NCBI GenBank assembly: GCA_025938055.1
Contig: JAICQC010000175.1
Span: 1 to 9,292, forward strand
Direction of reading: 5' to 3'
Source of the DNA: Anaerolineales bacterium
GTDB taxonomy: Bacteria > Chloroflexota > Anaerolineae > Anaerolineales > Villigracilaceae
Length of the DNA stretch: 9,292 nt
In this document: positions 6,079 to 9,292 of the stretch, one piece after another
Numbering within the stretch: position 1 is the first letter of the stretch
Layout of the letters: each line of letters begins with the position of its first letter
The notes under the pieces: generated by a model
Databases searched by the model: none
What the model was told of the DNA's origin: nothing
Seen by the model: the letters and a program-made list of their open reading frames with translations, nothing else
Made by a program: the position numbers and the translations under genes

Positions 6079-7068
6079 TTAATTTTTTCTAAGAACGAAA
6101 ATTACTTCATTATCATTACGACAAAACAATTCCATTTCAAAATCCACTTTATGTTTCAGGCTTAAGAACATTTCGATCATTTCCACTTGTGTCCATACAT
6201 GAAAATGAATGCTGTAGTCGATGCTTATAAGAGTATCTACCTGCCTTATTGCTTCAAGCTCATCCGTAACCTTATAGACTAGCTTTACCCACTCCTCGAA
6301 ATGTTGTTTTTTCGAGATTTCGCCCCCGTGCCTATAATCATCTTCCAGATGTTGGAAAGTGGTTACTGGTCGGTCAATGTCAAAGGTATATCGCTTATCC
6401 GGTATAGCAACAAATAGGATGCCATCTTGCTTCAGTACACGCAACATGTTTTCGATAGCCAATAATGGATTTTGGCAATGCTCTAGAAAGTGATTCGCAA
6501 TTACAAAATCCTGACTAAAACCCTCAATAGCATTAAGAGTTTCTCCATCCGTAATAATATCTACATTGACAAGCGGAACTTGGTTAAGTTCTGGATATTG
6601 CTTTCGCAACTGCTGGACGCTTAATCGATCAACATAACGAACGATTGCATATTCCGGAACATGCAGAGGATGATGTAATGCTCCTATTTCAATACCTGTT
6701 CCCTTAATATATTCACGCGCAATCGATTGACGTTTAAGATGAAAGGTATCTATGGTTGTATCTTCACGTTCAGAGGCTTTTGCTAAACCCCTCATAGCAG
6801 TCTGCCCCAGTTTCCTTACTTTTTTTATGAAAGTAAGCAAGGTGTTAACGACTCTTGACGGATGTTTTGGACTGCTACTGGAGAGATGACTCGCTTTTAC
6901 CTTGCGCTTTTCTTGTCGTCCAAACTGATCGAAATGTATTTTTCCTGATGCAATCCGCCCTGCCCTTACTGCTTCAGCTACATCGGGGTTGGAAGCAAGA
7001 TAAGCATTTTCGTTAAAGTTTTCATCAGTAACAAGGATAAACCCATTTTGGTTGTCTGTCGGCTCCAT
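6079..7068 (-). CDS. SAM-dependent methyltransferase with N-terminal NPDVA-type domain
   Basis: A 329-residue class I methyltransferase. Motif I is GIEIGALHHPLHVP (residues 125-138), with VDII near 169-172 in the acidic-loop region, FSQDFVIANHFLEH (184-197), and a strand-5 region RVLKQDGILFVAIPDKR (210-226). This style (IGALHHPL, ANHFLEHCQNP, IPDKRYTFDIDRP) is typical of methyltransferases in polysaccharide and O-antigen clusters. The N-terminus has a small domain with AYLASNPDVAEAVRAG (22-37) and HFDQFGRQEKR (45-55), a module known from glycan-related proteins, joined by a basic Ser-rich linker. The chosen ATG has AAAGG five bases upstream; a GTG at 7074 is possible. The gene is clearly AT-richer than its neighbours and stands alone between two copies of a dioxygenase 3' end, suggesting lateral transfer. 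The acceptor is unknown. Confidence 0.9.
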   Translation of the reverse strand: MEPTDNQNGFILVTDENFNENAYLASNPDVAEAVRAGRIASGKIHFDQFGRQEKRKVKASHLSSSSPKHPSRVVNTLLTFIKKVRKLGQTAMRGLAKASEREDTTIDTFHLKRQSIAREYIKGTGIEIGALHHPLHVPEYAIVRYVDRLSVQQLRKQYPELNQVPLVNVDIITDGETLNAIEGFSQDFVIANHFLEHCQNPLLAIENMLRVLKQDGILFVAIPDKRYTFDIDRPVTTFQHLEDDYRHGGEISKKQHFEEWVKLVYKVTDELEAIRQVDTLISIDYSIHFHVWTQVEMIEMFLSLKHKVDFEMELFCRNDNEVIFVLRKN

Positions 7069-7190
7069 GTTCACCTTTATGAAAAGAAATAGTAGTGTGC
7101 CAAACTTTATCTAAAGTGACCTTGTTTTCTGAAGAAATCCAATCAGGATGGCTAGGTTCTCTAGAATTAATCCTGCAGCTTGTAGCTGGA

Positions 7191-7196
7191 ATTATA
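7191..7196 (-). promoter_or_regulatory. Possible -10 box of the methyltransferase gene
   Basis: A perfect TATAAT on the minus strand lies about 120 bases before the methyltransferase start. No good -35 hexamer was seen 16-18 bases upstream. The predicted leader begins near a small hairpin (CAGCT 7176-7180/AGCTG 7184-7188). Tentative. Confidence 0.35.
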
Positions 7197-7214
7197 CGCC
7201 GAACTACCCTACAT

Positions 7215-7236
7215 AAAAGAAAACGATGCTTGGCAT
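7215..7236 (-). terminator. Weak terminator-like hairpin after the dioxygenase gene
   Basis: On the minus strand a short ATGC-CAA-GCAT hairpin (7236-7226) is followed by a T-rich run TTTTCTTTT (7223-7215), 26 bases after the dioxygenase stop. The stem has only four pairs, so termination may be inefficient. Confidence 0.3.
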
Positions 7237-7261
7237 AGCTTGTGTCCGTAAAAAGATTCCA

Positions 7262-8305
7262 TTAGAGATTAAAACTCACCTTCTCTTTCAAAGCAGTCGG
7301 CAGCGCGGGGCGCTTGCTCCGCTCGATCAGGAACGTCGCCAGCTCGGTGATCTCGCGGAAGGCATAGTGCTGGCTCAGTGTCCCTTCGAGGTAACCGGCG
7401 CCGCTGGTGCCTCCGGTGCCCACGCGCAAACCGATCATACGGCGCACCATCATAAAATGACGATACCGCCAGTTCGAGAGCAGTTCATCGATTTCAGAAA
7501 GAGTATTGAGCAATTCAAACGGCATGTGGAAGATCGGAAGATTGCGATAAATCGTGATGAAGAGCGCAGCCCGCATCGCCGCCGGAGAGACCTCCCCTCT
7601 GCCCTCCTCGAAGAAGACCCTGTCGAACTCAGCCAGCCTGCCGGATTCGTACTGTGAAACACTGGTCTCGTAGGCGCTCCGATAATTGGTCCAGAATTTA
7701 TGTATGTCTGCAGAATTTGAGTCGCTCACCTGTTTGTATTCGATCCAGTAATTATCATCGAAGAAAGGCATTCTCTCCAGCCACTGAACGATGAGCTCCT
7801 TTAACGTGCTTTCACTTTCCGCCTGGTCGATTTCACGTAAATCGTTTTGTGACAGGCTACCTCGGCGGGTGGCCTTGTAGTACTTGCGTTTGTGCCGCTG
7901 TCCCATCTTTAGACCGAGCCTGGCTTCGATCAGCCTGAACTGCTTGCTCTGAAACCCGGAGGCGGGCAGCAGGATGTTCCTGAACTCCAGAAAGTCCAGG
8001 GCGGTCATGGTTTCTAGGACGCTGATCTGCTGGTTGATCAGCTCCAGGATTTTCCCGACCCGTTTCAGCTTGTGGACGACCCTGCTCAAATCGTCTGAGT
8101 TATCGTTGATGCGACCCTGCGTGAAGATGTGCCGCACCAGGTTGAGTTCGAAGATGATCTGTTTGAACCACAGCTCATAGACCTGGTGAACAATGATGAA
8201 CAGCATCTCATCGTTGCCGTCCTCCCATGATGAAAAGCTCCTCGGATGCTGGCTGTTCAGGACCTTCTCGAGTTCAATGTAGTCCGAGTAATAGAGGTCT
8301 TCCAT
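7262..8305 (-). CDS. Tryptophan 2,3-dioxygenase family protein
   Basis: A 347-residue heme dioxygenase that oxidises L-tryptophan to N-formylkynurenine, the first step of the kynurenine pathway. DEMLFIIVHQVYELWFKQI (residues 32-50) contains His40, the distal active-site residue. EFRNILLPASGFQSKQFR (107-124) contains Arg109, the carboxylate-binding residue. WRYRHFMMVRRMIG (279-292) contains His283, the proximal heme ligand, followed by the GTGGTSG loop (296-302). It is longer than the Xanthomonas enzyme owing to a charged middle region (about 130-250). The frame extends to 8425, but AAGGAG sits four to five bases before the ATG at 8305 and the upstream part is an intergenic repeat, so 8305 is chosen. 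No other kynurenine gene is visible. Its last 29 codons have a diverged second copy at 5904-5993. The substrate could differ in this subfamily. Confidence 0.93.
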   Translation of the reverse strand: MEDLYYSDYIELEKVLNSQHPRSFSSWEDGNDEMLFIIVHQVYELWFKQIIFELNLVRHIFTQGRINDNSDDLSRVVHKLKRVGKILELINQQISVLETMTALDFLEFRNILLPASGFQSKQFRLIEARLGLKMGQRHKRKYYKATRRGSLSQNDLREIDQAESESTLKELIVQWLERMPFFDDNYWIEYKQVSDSNSADIHKFWTNYRSAYETSVSQYESGRLAEFDRVFFEEGRGEVSPAAMRAALFITIYRNLPIFHMPFELLNTLSEIDELLSNWRYRHFMMVRRMIGLRVGTGGTSGAGYLEGTLSQHYAFREITELATFLIERSKRPALPTALKEKVSFNL

Positions 8306-8329
8306 ATATCTCCTTTTCCTCAAGCGCTC

Positions 8330-8445
8330 CGCGCTGAGCGAAGCCGTAGGCGCAGTCGCAGCGCGGGCCAATTGATATGTAATATTGTATTGAAGCGCGC
8401 TTCGACTACAGTCTTCGACGAACACTCAGACCTCCGCTCAGCGCG
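8330..8445. repeat. Imperfect inverted repeat of CGCTGAGCG type
   Basis: An 11-bp perfect inverted pair, CGCGCTGAGCG (8330-8340) and CGCTCAGCGCG (8435-8445), bounds the element. Both halves also end inward in related sequence: AGTCGCAGCGCG (8354-8365) against the complement of CGCGCTTCGACT (8396-8407). Thus two related units of about 36 and 50 bases stand head to head around an A/T-rich core (8366-8395). A perfect 12-bp palindrome GAAGCGCGCTTC lies at 8392-8403. It resembles the dispersed CTGAGCG..GTCGAAG palindromic repeats seen between genes in many bacteria. It occupies the divergent dioxygenase/phosphatase intergenic region. Confidence 0.6.
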
Positions 8446-8476
8446 ATATAAAAGTATAGCACCTCCTCTGCTCAGG

Positions 8477-8482
8477 TATAAT
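8477..8482 (+). promoter_or_regulatory. -10 box of the HAD phosphatase gene
   Basis: A perfect TATAAT lies ten bases before the ATG at 8492, predicting a start near 8489 and a leader of about three bases. There is no Shine-Dalgarno site, so the mRNA would be essentially leaderless. No strong -35 box is visible. Confidence 0.55.
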
Positions 8483-8491
8483 TTGGCGGCT

Positions 8492-9160
8492 ATGATGATA
8501 AAGGCTTTGATTTTCGATTTCGATGGGCTTATCCTTGATACCGAAACGCCCGACCTGCATGCCTGGCAAAATATCTACGCTGAATATGGGATTCAGTTCC
8601 CGGTCGAGTCGTGGGGGCAGATTATCGGCGGGATGGGCGCATCCAACTTTGACGCGGCGATTCATTTGCAGAGCCTGCTGAGTCAGCCGCTCGATCTGAA
8701 GGCTTTGCAGGTGCAGCAAAATCAGATCAGCCATTCCCTGGTGGAGCAGCAGACCGTCCTGCCCGGCGTGATGGATTACCTGCGCGAGGCGAAGCAGCTC
8801 GGGCTCAAGCTTGCCATCGCCTCAAGCTCGCCGCATTCATGGGTAGATTCGCACGCGCAGCGCCTGGGTGTTTTCGACTATTTCGATAAAGTGATTTGCG
8901 CAGACGACGTGCCGCCTGGCAGGACCAAGCCAAACCCGGACCTGTTTCTCGCGGCGCTGGACCGGCTCCAGATTCAGCAGAACGAGGCGATCGTGTTCGA
9001 GGACTCGCCGAACGGCGTCCGCGCGGCGCGATCGGCAGGGATTTATGCAGTCGCGGTGCCGAATCAAGTAACATCTCTGCTCCTGATCGAAAACGCTAAC
9101 CTGACGCTAAGGTCCCTGGCAGATATATCGCTCTCCGAGCTTTTGAATCAAGTACAATAA
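8492..9160 (+). CDS. HAD-superfamily phosphatase / beta-phosphoglucomutase-like hydrolase
   Basis: A 222-residue HAD hydrolase with all four motifs. Motif I is FDFDGLILDTE (residues 8-18; Asp9 nucleophile, Asp11 acid/base). Motif II is IASSS (109-113, Ser111). Motif III is the Lys in GRTKPNPDLF (Lys146), and motif IV is VFEDSPNGV (168-176, with Glu170 and Asp171). The helical cap between residues 16 and 90 (C1 type) and the overall layout match the phosphoglucomutase/phosphoglycolate-phosphatase group (subfamily IA), which acts on small phosphorylated metabolites; the substrate is not predictable. The frame is open further upstream to 8246, but that part is the intergenic repeat and dioxygenase antisense. 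The start at 8492 (or 8495) fits the protein and the -10 box. A desaturase gene follows after 33 bases on the same strand and may be co-transcribed. Confidence 0.93.
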   Translation: MMIKALIFDFDGLILDTETPDLHAWQNIYAEYGIQFPVESWGQIIGGMGASNFDAAIHLQSLLSQPLDLKALQVQQNQISHSLVEQQTVLPGVMDYLREAKQLGLKLAIASSSPHSWVDSHAQRLGVFDYFDKVICADDVPPGRTKPNPDLFLAALDRLQIQQNEAIVFEDSPNGVRAARSAGIYAVAVPNQVTSLLLIENANLTLRSLADISLSELLNQVQ

Positions 9161-9193
9161 CCTCGTTAATTCACCCGTAGGAGATTGCACAGC

Positions 9194-9292
9194 ATGACAA
9201 AACAAAAATTTAAATGGCAGGGGATTGTTTCGAAATACGCATACCCGGAAACATGGCGTAGCGTGTGGCAGGTGCTCAATTCAGCCATCCCA
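9194..9292 (+). CDS. Probable fatty acid desaturase (N-terminus only, runs off window)
   Basis: The last 33 codons open at ATG 9194, with AGGAG ten bases upstream, and continue to the edge. The visible residues include IVSKYAYPETWRSVWQVLNS. This pattern, an aromatic and basic stretch followed by RSxWQxxN just before the first membrane segment, matches the N-terminus of membrane acyl-lipid (delta-12 type) desaturases. The histidine boxes that would prove it lie beyond the window. Tentative on family, confident that it is a gene. Confidence 0.6.
   Translation, partial: MTKQKFKWQGIVSKYAYPETWRSVWQVLNSAIP

Noticed and set aside
5904..7264. Integrative element with attachment sites formed by the duplicated dioxygenase ends
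   Set aside because: Kept only as a geometric analogy: there is no integrase gene, and the longest exact match between the ends is about 15 bases within an otherwise diverged copy, so a site-specific mechanism cannot be claimed.
8306..8425. N-terminal extension of the tryptophan dioxygenase
   Set aside because: The extra 40 codons are repeat sequence, and a strong AAGGAG precedes the ATG at 8305.
8246..8491. N-terminal extension of the HAD phosphatase
   Set aside because: The extra 82 codons run through antisense dioxygenase sequence and the inverted repeat; the HAD fold begins at the ATG at 8492, next to a -10 box.

Overview
The window is a bacterial chromosomal segment of about 9.3 kb. 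It is moderately GC-rich except for one clearly AT-richer gene (6079-7068). No rRNA, tRNA, CRISPR array, transposase or integrase is visible. The mix of accessory enzymes, the tryptophan 2,3-dioxygenase subfamily, and a -10 box placed 7-10 bases before the first ATG of several transcription units suggest a Chloroflexota-type environmental bacterium (Anaerolineae-like). That taxonomic guess is inference only.

Left part (1-2966), minus strand: a five-gene operon read right to left. It encodes an ArsR repressor, an SRPBCC/AHSA1 protein, a RibD/DHFR-like reductase, an alpha/beta hydrolase, and a DUF998 membrane protein that runs off the left edge. The first gene has a consensus promoter with a 16-bp palindrome exactly filling its spacer, and transcription is predicted to start on the A of an ATG. 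The downstream genes have good Shine-Dalgarno sites. A 20-bp hairpin (3004-3048) separates this operon from the next unit.

Middle part (3134-5786): a two-gene minus-strand unit (a short AraC-type regulator that is essentially only its DNA-binding domain, then a VOC protein starting right at its stop codon), a minus-strand aminoglycoside-phosphotransferase-family kinase with its own terminator, and a divergent plus-strand sugar O-acetyltransferase gene broken by a one-base frameshift.

Right part (5787-9292): a scarred region. An intact minus-strand tryptophan 2,3-dioxygenase gene (7262-8305) is followed by an AT-rich methyltransferase gene. Beyond that lies a second, diverged copy of the dioxygenase 3' end (5904-5993), then a truncated, frameshifted remnant of a small membrane-protein gene (5787-5899). 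This geometry (intact 3' end, foreign cargo, displaced old 3' end) looks like an insertion or gene replacement at the end of the dioxygenase gene and is the most notable feature here. Divergent from the dioxygenase, past an inverted-repeat element (8330-8445), are a HAD phosphatase and the start of a probable fatty acid desaturase.

The left and middle genes look like small stress or xenobiotic-response units under one-component regulators. The right part holds amino-acid catabolism and lipid genes with a glycan-type methyltransferase inserted among them.
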